A DNA stretch of 64,000 bases, from NCBI GenBank assembly GCA_963728475.1, contig CAVSKL010000004.1, forward strand, positions 186,001 to 250,000. The letters run 5' to 3'. Origin of the DNA: CAVSKL01 sp963728475 [NCBI: Candidatus Eiseniibacteriota bacterium]. GTDB taxonomy: Bacteria; Eisenbacteria; RBG-16-71-46; JABDJR01. Each line of letters begins with the position of its first letter. The stretch's first letter is position 1. The position numbers were made by a program, and so were the translations under genes. Below, one piece after another: positions 33,727-44,566 of this stretch. The notes below the pieces were generated by a model. It was not told where the DNA came from. It saw only the letters and a program-made list of their open reading frames with translations, and made no database searches.

Positions 33727-35187
33727 ATGCGCAGCATCTTCAACGTTCGAACGCTTGCTCTGTCGACCGCAGCGCTCCTGGCCTTCGCCGTCGGTTGCTC
33801 CCGCGAGGCCCCGGTGAACCCCGGCAGCACCCTCAGCCCGGCCACCGACATCCTTCCGGACCAGCTCAGCGGCCCGCTGGGCTCCCGCGCCTACTGTGAC
33901 GGCGGCCTGCAGGCGGTCGCCCAGGCCGCTCCCGGCGTCCCCCAGCCCAACGACCTGGTGAACAACACCACCGTGTATAACACGGACTTCGTGGTCGCGG
34001 GGGTCGGCGGGCTCCGGGACGTGGGGTCGGCCACCATGGCCCTGTCCGGCGTTTCCGGGTCCGTCGCCCTGGCCTATCTCTACTGGAACGGCCCCACCGA
34101 CTCGGTGGATCCCACCGCCAACGCCAACGTCATGTTCGGCGGGTTCGCGATCAGCGGGACCAACATCGGGTTCAGCAACGACAACTGCTGGAGCTACGAC
34201 AACAGCCAGGCCTACCGGGCCGACGTCACCAGCATCGTCTCCGCCGGAGGGAACGGCAACTACGCCCTGGCCGGATTCGGAGCCGGCACCGTGAACACCA
34301 ACGGCGCCTCGCTGGTGGTGTTCTTCAACGACGGCAACCCGTCGAACAACCGCGACGTGGTGCTGTTCGAAGGGAACGATTCCAACCAGCCCAACGTGTA
34401 CGACGCCGACGGGTGGAACGTCACCCTCTCGGGCATCAACTACGCGTCCGGTACCGCCAACATTCAGCTGCACGTGGCCGACGGCCAGAACTTCGGCTTC
34501 GGCGACGACGCCGAGATCCTGCTCAACGGCCTGACCCTGGAACCGGCCGGCCAGATCTTCGCCGGCAACTCGGTTCCGTCCGCCAACAACGGCCCTCAGA
34601 ACAACGGCAGCCTGTGGGACATACGGAGCTGGGACATCACCTCGTTCCTCACCCCCGGGCCCAACAGCCTGACCCTCTACTCGGGTTCGGTCTACGACTG
34701 CCTGGGCCTGGTGGTGGCCCTGGTCGATCTTCCCGCAGGAGCGGCCCCGGGACTGGACGCGTTCTTCACCGGCGGCGGCTCGATCGCGGTGGGCGACGCT
34801 TCGGCCACCTTCGGCTTCAACGCCGGACCCCGCTATCAGGGCGGGCCGCTCGAAGGCCAGCTCGAGTACAACGATCACGGTGCGAAGAAGCGGGTCCACG
34901 GCAGCACCGTGGAGACCTTGGTGGTCAACGACGATTGCGTCGACTTCACCGGGGCTTGCAGCGTGAACAACCAGTCCGGGTACACCTACGAGGTGGTAGC
35001 CTGCGACGTGGCCGAGCCCGGGACAGGGATGGACACCTTCGCCATTACCGTCTGGGACGCCGGCGGCGCGGTGGTCTGCCAGGCTTCCGGAACCCTGGCC
35101 GGAGGGAACGTTCAGAAGCACGCTCTCACGAACGGGACGGCGGGGAACGTTCACGTTCCCGTCATCTCGGACGCGGCGGGGAACTAG
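33727..35187 (+). CDS. Secreted lipoprotein with DUF3344/post-COAP-like domains
   Basis: This is a 486-residue lipoprotein: signal core LALSTAALLAFAVGC with C as the lipid site. Residues about 90-360 form a beta-rich, Asn/Gly-rich domain (ALAYLYWNGPTDSVDPTANA, YRADVTSIVSAGGNGNYALA, GASLVVFFNDGNPSNNRDVV) like the DUF3344 surface-protein domain. The end (ATFGFNAGP, LEGQLEYNDHGAKKRVHGS, GTGMDTFAITVWDAGG) resembles the post-COAP-1 domain. Function is unknown; display on the cell surface or matrix is likely. The ATG at 33727 places the signal peptide first; the open frame upstream is shadow. Confidence 0.7.
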   Translation: MRSIFNVRTLALSTAALLAFAVGCSREAPVNPGSTLSPATDILPDQLSGPLGSRAYCDGGLQAVAQAAPGVPQPNDLVNNTTVYNTDFVVAGVGGLRDVGSATMALSGVSGSVALAYLYWNGPTDSVDPTANANVMFGGFAISGTNIGFSNDNCWSYDNSQAYRADVTSIVSAGGNGNYALAGFGAGTVNTNGASLVVFFNDGNPSNNRDVVLFEGNDSNQPNVYDADGWNVTLSGINYASGTANIQLHVADGQNFGFGDDAEILLNGLTLEPAGQIFAGNSVPSANNGPQNNGSLWDIRSWDITSFLTPGPNSLTLYSGSVYDCLGLVVALVDLPAGAAPGLDAFFTGGGSIAVGDASATFGFNAGPRYQGGPLEGQLEYNDHGAKKRVHGSTVETLVVNDDCVDFTGACSVNNQSGYTYEVVACDVAEPGTGMDTFAITVWDAGGAVVCQASGTLAGGNVQKHALTNGTAGNVHVPVISDAAGN

Positions 35188-35328
35188 CCGTTTACGCTCC
35201 GGGGGCCGCCGGCGGCTCCCGGAGCCGGTCTTGCGGAAGCGGTGACCGGGGGCGGACGCCCGACGACGTCCGCTCCCGCCCGCACTTGCATCTCTTCCGA
35301 GGCTCCGGCGGGGCCTCGGAATTGCCGC

Positions 35329-37264
<1,936 letters not shown>

Positions 37265-37268
37265 CACG

Positions 37269-38633
37269 ATGGATCGCTGGCAGACCATGCGCATGACCCG
37301 CTGGGATTCGAACGAGCGGCCCCTGGTCTTCACCGGCCTGGAGGTGCTGGACCCGGTCACCGGCCGGCAGGACCGCCAGGACCTGCTGGTCCGGAACGGC
37401 GTGCTGCACTTCATCAACCGCGGCGACCATCCCGACGACGCGCTGATCTTCAGCCTGCCGGGCCGGACGGCGGTGCCGGGGCTGGTGGACATTCACGTGC
37501 ACCTGCGCGAGCCCGGCTACGAGGACGCCGAGACCATCGCCAGCGGCACCGCGGCCGCGGCCCGGGGCGGGTTCACCGCGCTCGCCTCGATGGCCAACAC
37601 CCAGCCGCCGGTCGACGATCCCCAGTCGGTGCGGTTCGTCCTGGAGCGGGCGCGCGAGGCGGGGATGAGCCGGGTCTATCCCATGGCCGCGGTGAGCCGG
37701 GGGCTCGAAGGCGGGAAGCTCACCGAGATGTTCGATCTGGCCGAAGCGGGGGCGGTGGCGTTTTCCGACGACGGCCACACCATCATGAACGCCAACCTCA
37801 TGCGCCGGGCGCTGGAGTACGCGCGCATGCTGGACAAGGTGATCGTGACCCACGCCGAGGACGTGAACCTGAAGGGGGACGGGGTGGCTCACGAGGGTTA
37901 CATGGCCACCAAGCTGGGGCTGAAGCCGGTGCCGCGGGCCACCGAGGAGGTGATCGTGGCCCGGGACATCCGGCTGGTGGAGCTGGCCGGCGGCCGCCTC
38001 CACGTGGCGCACGTCTCCTGCGAGAGCACGGTGGAGATGATCCGGGACGCCCAGGAGCGGGGCCTCAGGGTGACCGCCGAGGCCTCGCCGCACCACCTGG
38101 TGTTCACGGACGAGGCGTTGGCCGCCTACGACCCGAACTTCAAGATGGCCCCGCCGCTCCGGGAGGAGCGGGACCGGCAGGCGCTCATCCAGGGGATCAA
38201 GGACGGAGTGATCCAGGCGGTGGCCACCGATCACGCGCCGCACACCGAGATCTCGAAGGACGTGGAGTTCGACGCCGCGCCGAACGGGGTGGTGGGGGTC
38301 GAGACCGCGTTCGCCGCGCTCCACACCGCGCTGGTCCGGACCGGGATCCTGGACCTGGCCACGTTGGTGCGGGCGATGACCCTGGGGCCGGCGGCGGTGC
38401 TGGACCTGGAGCACGGGGTGATCCGCGATCAGAGCGCCGCGGACTTCACCGTGCTCGACCTGGAGGCGGTCTGGGAGGTCCGGGCCGGCGACCTGGTGGG
38501 CAAGAGCTTCAACTGCCCGTGGATCGGGCAGACGCTCACCGGGCTCCCGGTGGCGACGGTGGCGGGAGGGCGCGTGCTCTACCACCACGGCTCGGTCTCG
38601 CCGCAGGGGGCGTCGGAGTTCGTGCGTTCGTGA
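37269..38633 (+). CDS. pyrC: Dihydroorotase
   Basis: This is a 454-residue class I dihydroorotase. The metal-binding DIHVHLREPG (H76 and H78) opens the barrel; VTHAED, LHVAHVSCESTVEMI, TAEASPHHL and the catalytic ATDHAPH follow at expected spacing, and the late GPAAVLDL and ADFTVLDL blocks complete the amidohydrolase fold. Because no inactive partner domain is present, it is taken as the active enzyme, not the inactive PyrX type. A start at 37269 is used; the downstream MTRWDSNERP is possible. Confidence 0.95.
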   Translation: MDRWQTMRMTRWDSNERPLVFTGLEVLDPVTGRQDRQDLLVRNGVLHFINRGDHPDDALIFSLPGRTAVPGLVDIHVHLREPGYEDAETIASGTAAAARGGFTALASMANTQPPVDDPQSVRFVLERAREAGMSRVYPMAAVSRGLEGGKLTEMFDLAEAGAVAFSDDGHTIMNANLMRRALEYARMLDKVIVTHAEDVNLKGDGVAHEGYMATKLGLKPVPRATEEVIVARDIRLVELAGGRLHVAHVSCESTVEMIRDAQERGLRVTAEASPHHLVFTDEALAAYDPNFKMAPPLREERDRQALIQGIKDGVIQAVATDHAPHTEISKDVEFDAAPNGVVGVETAFAALHTALVRTGILDLATLVRAMTLGPAAVLDLEHGVIRDQSAADFTVLDLEAVWEVRAGDLVGKSFNCPWIGQTLTGLPVATVAGGRVLYHHGSVSPQGASEFVRS

Positions 38634-38913
38634 GGGAGTGGGGAGAGCGCCGGCCGGGTACGAGGGGACGGCGCCGGGCCCGGCGGGGGACGCGGTCCCA
38701 CCCGCGGCGCCTGGGAATTCAATTCACCACGGGGCGCGGGTCGCCGGCGGGTGCGCGGCGGTTCGGCAGTTCCCCCAGCCGGTTCGCCGATTCCGGATCC
38801 CCGGCGGCCTCCCCCGTGGTGATTCTCCTCACCTGCGACTTCGGGCGCGCCTTCGGGCGCGCCGAACTCCCCGCACCCGCGGGCTCCAGCACGGAAAGGA
38901 ATCGCCCCCTCTC

Positions 38914-40167
38914 GTGACCCCCATCCGCGGATACCTGTTGCTCGAGGACGGCCGCCGCTTCGACGGCCTCCTGGTCGCCGGCGCTCTGCCGGGACTTCCC
39001 GCCCAGAACGACTCGCCCGGGATCGGCGAGGTGGTCTTCCAGACCGGGATGACCGGCTACCAGGAAGTGATCACCGACCCGTCCTACCGCGGCCAGATCG
39101 TCACCTTCACCGCGAGCCACGTCGGCAACACCGGCATGAACGCCTACGACAACGAGGCGCCCGCCCCGGCCCTGGCCGGGATCGTGACCCGCGAGGTCAC
39201 CGCGCGGCCGAGTTCGTGGCGAAGCGAGGAGACGCTCCTCGACTACCTCGACCGCTTCCGGCTGCCGTGCCTGACCGGGGTGGATACCCGGGCGCTCACC
39301 CGGCACCTGCGGGACTCGGGGGCCCTGCGCGGAGTCCTGGCGCCGGAGAGCGTCTCTCCCGAGGTCGCGCTGGCCCGGGTGAAGGCGTTCCCGGGGCTCA
39401 CCGGGCGCGACCTGGTGCGGGAGGTGGCGCCGGCTTCGGCGGAAGCCGGTTTCCGGGACGCGGGCGCGCGGGCGCCGTGGCTGGCCGGGCGCGCGGCCGG
39501 CGAGTACGAGACGGCCCGGGAACTCGCCGACGAGTTCCCGTTCCGCGGCGTGGACGCTTTTGGCGGCGCCGCGCCGGCGGGCCGGCGGATCACGCTGGTC
39601 CACTGCGGCATGAAGCAGGGGATCGAGGCGGCGTTGCGCCGCCGCGGCGCCCGGGTGCGGATCGTGGGGCCGAACGCGACGCCCGGGGAGCTGCTGCACG
39701 GCGACCCCGACGGGCTGGTTCTCTCGAACGGCCCCGGGGACCCGGACGCGTTGGAAACCTTGGTCGGGTCGGTGCGCGCGGTGCTCGGCCGGGTGCCGGT
39801 CCTGGGGATCTGCCTGGGCCACCAGGTGCTGGCGCTGGCCCTGGGAGGCAGGACCTACAAGATGAAGTTCGGCCATCACGGGATCAACCACCCGGTGAAG
39901 GACCTCCGGACCGGGGAGATCCTCATCACCTCGCAGAACCACGGGTTCGCGGTGGACGCGGAGTCGCTGAAGGTCCGCGCGGGCGGGGACGTGGCCGGCG
40001 CCGCCGAGACCACCCACGTGAGCCTCAACGACGGGGTGGTGGAGGGGTTCGCGTCGCGCGAGTTGCGCGTGCGAGCGGTGCAGTTCCATCCGGAGTCCAA
40101 CGCGGGGCCGCACGACGACCGCGGGCTCTTCACGCGGTTCCTGGCGGGAACGGAGGCGGTGGCATGA
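38914..40167 (+). CDS. carA: Carbamoyl-phosphate synthase small (glutaminase) subunit
   Basis: This 417-residue subunit hydrolyses glutamine and channels ammonia to CarB. The N-terminal CPSase domain shows [20 protein letters not shown] and [12 protein letters not shown]. The C-terminal class I amidotransferase has the nucleophile C300 in LGICLGHQ and the QFHPES end of the triad. A 40-residue alanine- and glycine-rich stretch joins the two. GTG 38914 follows GGAAAGGA at long spacing. The 280 nt after pyrC hold no gene, so an internal promoter is possible. The stop overlaps the carB start. Confidence 0.95.
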   Translation: MTPIRGYLLLEDGRRFDGLLVAGALPGLPAQNDSPGIGEVVFQTGMTGYQEVITDPSYRGQIVTFTASHVGNTGMNAYDNEAPAPALAGIVTREVTARPSSWRSEETLLDYLDRFRLPCLTGVDTRALTRHLRDSGALRGVLAPESVSPEVALARVKAFPGLTGRDLVREVAPASAEAGFRDAGARAPWLAGRAAGEYETARELADEFPFRGVDAFGGAAPAGRRITLVHCGMKQGIEAALRRRGARVRIVGPNATPGELLHGDPDGLVLSNGPGDPDALETLVGSVRAVLGRVPVLGICLGHQVLALALGGRTYKMKFGHHGINHPVKDLRTGEILITSQNHGFAVDAESLKVRAGGDVAGAAETTHVSLNDGVVEGFASRELRVRAVQFHPESNAGPHDDRGLFTRFLAGTEAVA

Positions 40168-43100
40168 AGGACGACCTTCGCACGATCCTCATCGTCGGCT
40201 CCGGCCCCATCGTGATCGGCCAGGCCTGCGAGTTCGACTACTCCGGAACCCAGGCCTGCCGGGTCTTGAAAGAAGAGGGCTACCGGGTGGTGCTGGTGAA
40301 CTCGAACCCGGCCACCATCATGACCGACCCCGAGGTCGCCGACCGCACCTACCTGGAGCCGATCACCCCGGAGGTGGTGGAGAAGATCCTGGAGAAGGAG
40401 CAGGTCGACGCGATCCTCCCCACCCTCGGGGGCCAGACCGCGCTCAACTTGGCGGTGCAACTGGCCGAGAGCGGCGTGCTGGAACGCCTCGGCGTGAAGC
40501 TCATCGGCGCCACCCTCGATGCGATCCGCAAGGCCGAAGACCGCGACCTCTTCGGTGAGACCATGCGGCAGGCGGGCATCCCGATGCCTCGGTCCCACTT
40601 CGCCCACAGCCTGGAGGAGGCGGCGGCCCAAGCCGAACAGATCGGCTACCCGGTCATCCTCCGCCCGTCGTTCACCCTGGGCGGTGCCGGCGGTGGCCGC
40701 GCCGTGGACCGGGCCGATCTGGAGCACATCGTGAAGGACGCGCTCCGCCTGAGCCCGGTCCACACCGTGCTGATCGAGGAGGACCTCACCGGCTGGAAGG
40801 AGTTCGAGCTGGAGGTGATGCGGGACCGCAAGGACAACGCGGTCATCGTGTGCGGGATCGAAAACCTCGATCCGATGGGTGTGCACACCGGGGACTCCAT
40901 CACGGTGGCGCCGATCCAGACCCTGACCGACCGCGAGTACCAGCGGCTCCGGGACATGGCGCTGGAGGTGCTCCGGGCGGTGGGGGTGGACACCGGCGGG
41001 TCCAACGTCCAGTTCGCGCTGAATCCCGCCGACGGGCGGATCGTGGTGATCGAGATGAACCCGCGGGTCTCGCGCTCCAGCGCCTTGGCCAGCAAGGCCA
41101 CCGGATTCCCCATCGCCAAGATCGCGGCGCGGCTGGCGGTGGGCTACACCCTGGACGAGATCGCCAACGACATCACCCGGGTCACCCCCGCCTGCTTCGA
41201 GCCCACCCTGGACTACGTGGTGGTGAAGGTGCCGCGGTGGGCGTTCGAGAAGTTCCCCCAGGCCAGCGACCGGCTGGGGACCCGCATGAAATCGGTGGGA
41301 GAGGTGATGGCGATCGGGCGCACCTTCCCCGAGGCGTATCTCAAGGCCCTGATGAGTCTCGAGAGCGACGAATTGTCTAGCCATTTGAGCGGGGAAGCGG
41401 TACATTCTTTGCCCTCGACCCAAGGTTTTGGCGCTGGCGCATGCGATTTCGAATCGGACGCGACCACCGTGGTGTCCTCCGGGACCGGTGCGCCGGCCCA
41501 TTCTTCGAAGACGGCTGCTTCGACGGCTTTCACAAGTGAAGCAACCGCAAAGAGTTCCGGGCGAGAGGCCCCCGCCGTCCTGGATGGCGATGCGGCTCTC
41601 GCCCGTCCCACCTGGCGACGCCCCTTCCAGCTCCTGCAGGCACTGCGTAAAGGCCGCTCCATCAAGGACTTGGCCGCTCTGACCGGCGTCGACCCCTGGT
41701 TCCTGGATCGCATGGCGGAAATCGTCGAGATGGAAGCCCAAGTCCGCAAAGAGCTTCCGGTATTTCTGAAGCCGGGGGGGGAAGCCGGGGCCGCCGGGCT
41801 CCTGCGGCGGGCCAAGCGCCGCGGCCTGGGGGACGAGCGGATCGGGCAGCTCCTCGCCCTCCCGGAGGAGGAGGTGCGCTCGCTGCGCAAACGCCTGGGG
41901 GTGACCCCGGTGTTCAAGGCGGTGGACACCTGCGCGGCGGAGTTTCCCGCCGAGACCCCCTACTTCTACTCCACCTACGAGACCGAGGACGAAGGGGCCC
42001 GCCTCGGCGACGACGCGGTGGTGGTGCTGGGAAGCGGTCCCAACCGGATCGGCCAGGGGGTGGAGTTCGATTACTGCTGCGTCCGGGCGGCCAAGGCGGT
42101 CCGGGCCAAGGGCCGGCCGGTCATCTTCATCAACTCCAACCCCGAGACCGTCTCCACCGACTACGACACCTCGGACCGGCTCTACTTCGAACCCCTGACC
42201 CGCGAGCACGTGCTGAACGTGCTGGACAAGGAGCGCCCGTCCGGCGTCGTGCTCCAGTTCGGCGGCCAGACCCCGCTCAAGCTGGCGCGGGCGGTGGAGG
42301 AGGCGCGCTGGCCCATCCTCGGAACCTCGCGGCGGTCGATCGACGCCGCCGAGAACCGCGAGAGCTGGCGGGCCCTGGTTCAGCGCCTGGGCCTGACCCA
42401 GCCGCGGAGCCGCATCGTGACCGCGCGCCAGGACGTGATCCGGGAGGCGGAGCGGGTCGGCTTTCCGATCCTGGTGCGTCCGTCGTTCGTGCTGGGCGGG
42501 CGCGGGATGCGGATCATCTACTCGCGGCCGGATCTGGAAGTGCTCCTGGCCGAAGGCATCCGCGTCTCGCCCCAGGAACCGTTGCTGCTCGATGCGTTCC
42601 TGGAGGACGCGGTGGAACTCGACGTGGATGCGGTCTCCGACGGGCGTACGGTGATCGTGGGGGCGGTCCTGGAACACGTGGAGGAAGCCGGGGTTCACTC
42701 CGGCGACTCGTCGTGCCTCACCCCGCCGTACTCGATCGGCCGCGAGACCGAGGCGGAACTCGAGGAGATCACCGCCCGGCTCGCGCGCGCGCTGGGGGTA
42801 AAGGGTCTCCTCAACGTCCAGTACGCGGTCAAGGGGGATACGGTGTACGTCCTGGAAGCGAACCCGCGCGCGTCGCGCACGGTGCCGTTCGTATCCAAGG
42901 CGGCGGGCATCCCGCTCGTGGACCTCGCGGTGGGCGCGATGCTGGGGGGAAGACTCCCCGACGCGCTTCCCCGCACCCACGACGACCCCGGCTCGCAGGG
43001 CTTCCTGATCAGCGTGAAGAAGCCGGTGCTCCCCTTCGACCGCTTCCCGGGGCAGGACACCCTCCTCGGCCCCGAGATGAAGTCCACCGGCGAGGTCATG

Positions 43101-43622
43101 GGGACCGGCGCGAACTTCGGCGAGGCCTACGCCAAGGCGCAGGCGGCGGCCGGGGAGCCCCTCCCCGAGCGCGGCACCGTGTTCCTGAGCGTGCGGGACG
43201 GCGACAAGCGGGCACTGGTGTTCCTCTCCAAGCAGCTGGTCGAGATGGGCTTCGACCTGGTCGCGACCGAAGGCACCGCGCGGTTCCTCGCCCTCAACGG
43301 GGTGCCGGTCGCGAGCGTGCACAAGGTGGGGGAGGGGAAGCCCGACGTGGCCGACTTGATCGGGAGCGGGGCGGTGCACCTGGTCTTCAACACCCCCCAG
43401 GGCCGCCGCTCCAAGAAGGACGAGAAGCGGATCCGTCTCGCGGCCATGGAGCAGGGGGTGCCCTGCGTGACCACCCTCCCCGGCATGGTGGCGGCGGTGT
43501 GCGGAATCGAGGCCATCCGTCAGGGCGCCTTCGCGGTCAGAGCGCTGCAGGACGTCCGCCCGCTTTCCGTCCCGTCCGAGGCCGCGTCGGCGGCGGCCGG
43601 CGAGCGGGCCGGCCGGCGGTAG
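40164..43622 (+). CDS. carB: Carbamoyl-phosphate synthase large subunit with linker insertion
   Basis: This is a 1152-residue synthase, about 80 longer than the E. coli enzyme (1073). Both ATP-grasp halves are intact: [50 protein letters not shown] in the first; [49 protein letters not shown] in the second. A C-terminal MGS-like allosteric domain ([17 protein letters not shown]) follows. Between residues about 402 and 484 (41367-41615) there is a Ser/Thr/Ala-rich, Cys-containing stretch in place of the short linker before the oligomerisation domain, and its codons are less GC-biased than the rest of the gene. Everything else looks functional. Confidence 0.95.
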   Translation: MKDDLRTILIVGSGPIVIGQACEFDYSGTQACRVLKEEGYRVVLVNSNPATIMTDPEVADRTYLEPITPEVVEKILEKEQVDAILPTLGGQTALNLAVQLAESGVLERLGVKLIGATLDAIRKAEDRDLFGETMRQAGIPMPRSHFAHSLEEAAAQAEQIGYPVILRPSFTLGGAGGGRAVDRADLEHIVKDALRLSPVHTVLIEEDLTGWKEFELEVMRDRKDNAVIVCGIENLDPMGVHTGDSITVAPIQTLTDREYQRLRDMALEVLRAVGVDTGGSNVQFALNPADGRIVVIEMNPRVSRSSALASKATGFPIAKIAARLAVGYTLDEIANDITRVTPACFEPTLDYVVVKVPRWAFEKFPQASDRLGTRMKSVGEVMAIGRTFPEAYLKALMSLESDELSSHLSGEAVHSLPSTQGFGAGACDFESDATTVVSSGTGAPAHSSKTAASTAFTSEATAKSSGREAPAVLDGDAALARPTWRRPFQLLQALRKGRSIKDLAALTGVDPWFLDRMAEIVEMEAQVRKELPVFLKPGGEAGAAGLLRRAKRRGLGDERIGQLLALPEEEVRSLRKRLGVTPVFKAVDTCAAEFPAETPYFYSTYETEDEGARLGDDAVVVLGSGPNRIGQGVEFDYCCVRAAKAVRAKGRPVIFINSNPETVSTDYDTSDRLYFEPLTREHVLNVLDKERPSGVVLQFGGQTPLKLARAVEEARWPILGTSRRSIDAAENRESWRALVQRLGLTQPRSRIVTARQDVIREAERVGFPILVRPSFVLGGRGMRIIYSRPDLEVLLAEGIRVSPQEPLLLDAFLEDAVELDVDAVSDGRTVIVGAVLEHVEEAGVHSGDSSCLTPPYSIGRETEAELEEITARLARALGVKGLLNVQYAVKGDTVYVLEANPRASRTVPFVSKAAGIPLVDLAVGAMLGGRLPDALPRTHDDPGSQGFLISVKKPVLPFDRFPGQDTLLGPEMKSTGEVMGTGANFGEAYAKAQAAAGEPLPERGTVFLSVRDGDKRALVFLSKQLVEMGFDLVATEGTARFLALNGVPVASVHKVGEGKPDVADLIGSGAVHLVFNTPQGRRSKKDEKRIRLAAMEQGVPCVTTLPGMVAAVCGIEAIRQGAFAVRALQDVRPLSVPSEAASAAAGERAGRR

Positions 43623-43640
43623 CGACCGGGGTCCGCGAGT

Positions 43641-43658
43641 ACAACCGAAATCGGTTGT
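43641..43658. repeat. Inverted repeat ACAACCGA-AA-TCGGTTGT after carB
   Basis: A perfect 8-bp inverted repeat 18 nt after the carB stop. It may form a hairpin in the mRNA, but no T-run follows. GAGTACAACCGA at its left recurs at 44138. Confidence 0.5.
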
Positions 43659-43749
43659 GGGCGGCCCACCGGACGGCGGGGAGCGTTCCTGGGCCGGGCG
43701 GCGAAGAGTGGTGCGCCGATCCGGCCCCGGGTTCCCGTGCGGACCTTCG

Positions 43750-44345
43750 GACGGTCGCGGTCTTCGGGAGCGGACGATCGCGATCTTTTGGAAGCCGGCG
43801 GGGAGCGGTCCGGCGTCCCGCTCGCGGTCTTCGGGAGCGGACAGTCGCGGTCCGGCGCCCCGTTCGCGGTCTTCGGGGGCGGACAGTCCCGGTCCGGCGA
43901 CCCGCTCGCGTCGGCGGGTCCCCCTTCGGCACGCGCGGCCCTTCCATCCGGGGAGCGCATCACTGCCTCAGGCCCGCCATCCGCGCTCGGGCGCCGGACC
44001 GCTCTCCCCGCGCGCGCTCAAGACACGCGGCTGGCACCCGCTCTCGCACGCTCTGGGACCCCAAGCTCCGGACCCGCCGAAGTCGGCGGACCGCGCTCAA
44101 CGAGAGACCCGCTCCACGACCCGGGGGCAGACGGCAGAGTACAACCGATTCTGCTTGTATCGGAATACCCGGGTATCGTAAAGCCACACAACGACTTGGT
44201 TGACCTGCGCGGAATATCGATGATGCGATGGGTTCGGTTCACGCTTCTTGGGAGCGGACGATCGCGGTCCGGCGTCCCGCTCGCGGTCTTTGCAAAACTG
44301 CGGGAGCGGTCCGGCATCCCGCTCGCGTCGTACCGGCGGCGGAGG
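43750..44345. repeat. Repeat-rich non-coding stretch with 42-nt direct repeats
   Basis: The unit CGCGGTCTTCGGGAGCGGAC followed by AGTCGCGGTCCGGCGTCCCGC recurs in tandem between about 43755 and 43915 (three copies, the first with an internal insert), and again near 44250-44335 in two shortened copies. Between them lie GAGTACAACCGA and the palindrome ATACCCGGGTAT (44165-44176). Open frames on both strands only reflect the repeats and GC content; no gene is called in 43623-44566. Confidence 0.7.
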
Positions 44346-44566
44346 GCCTCGGCGTAAGCGGCGCGAACGTGCTCGCGGCCGGCCACCGCCTCCCCCCGAA
44401 TCCGGTAAGATGGCTCCCTGACCACCGGAGCCGGCCGCCCTCGCCGCGGCCGGAGCGCCCGCGAAGCGTGGCCGGAACACCCGCGACCCGCCGCCGGAAC
44501 GGGGCGGGCCGCAAGCGCACCGCGGCCGGAACCCGCGATCCGCGAGCGGGCGCAAGGGAGAACCCC

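Noticed and set aside
38634-38913. Second PyrR site or a small gene between pyrC and carA
   Set aside because: No CCUUUAA/GAGAG pair and no start with ribosome site and plausible protein were found; the A/T-richer AATTCAATTCACC near 38717 is too short to assign.
43737-44357. Open frame with repeated VFGSGQSRSG-like residues
   Set aside because: It merely translates the 42-nt non-coding repeats; there is no ribosome site, signal or family match, and other frames are just as open.
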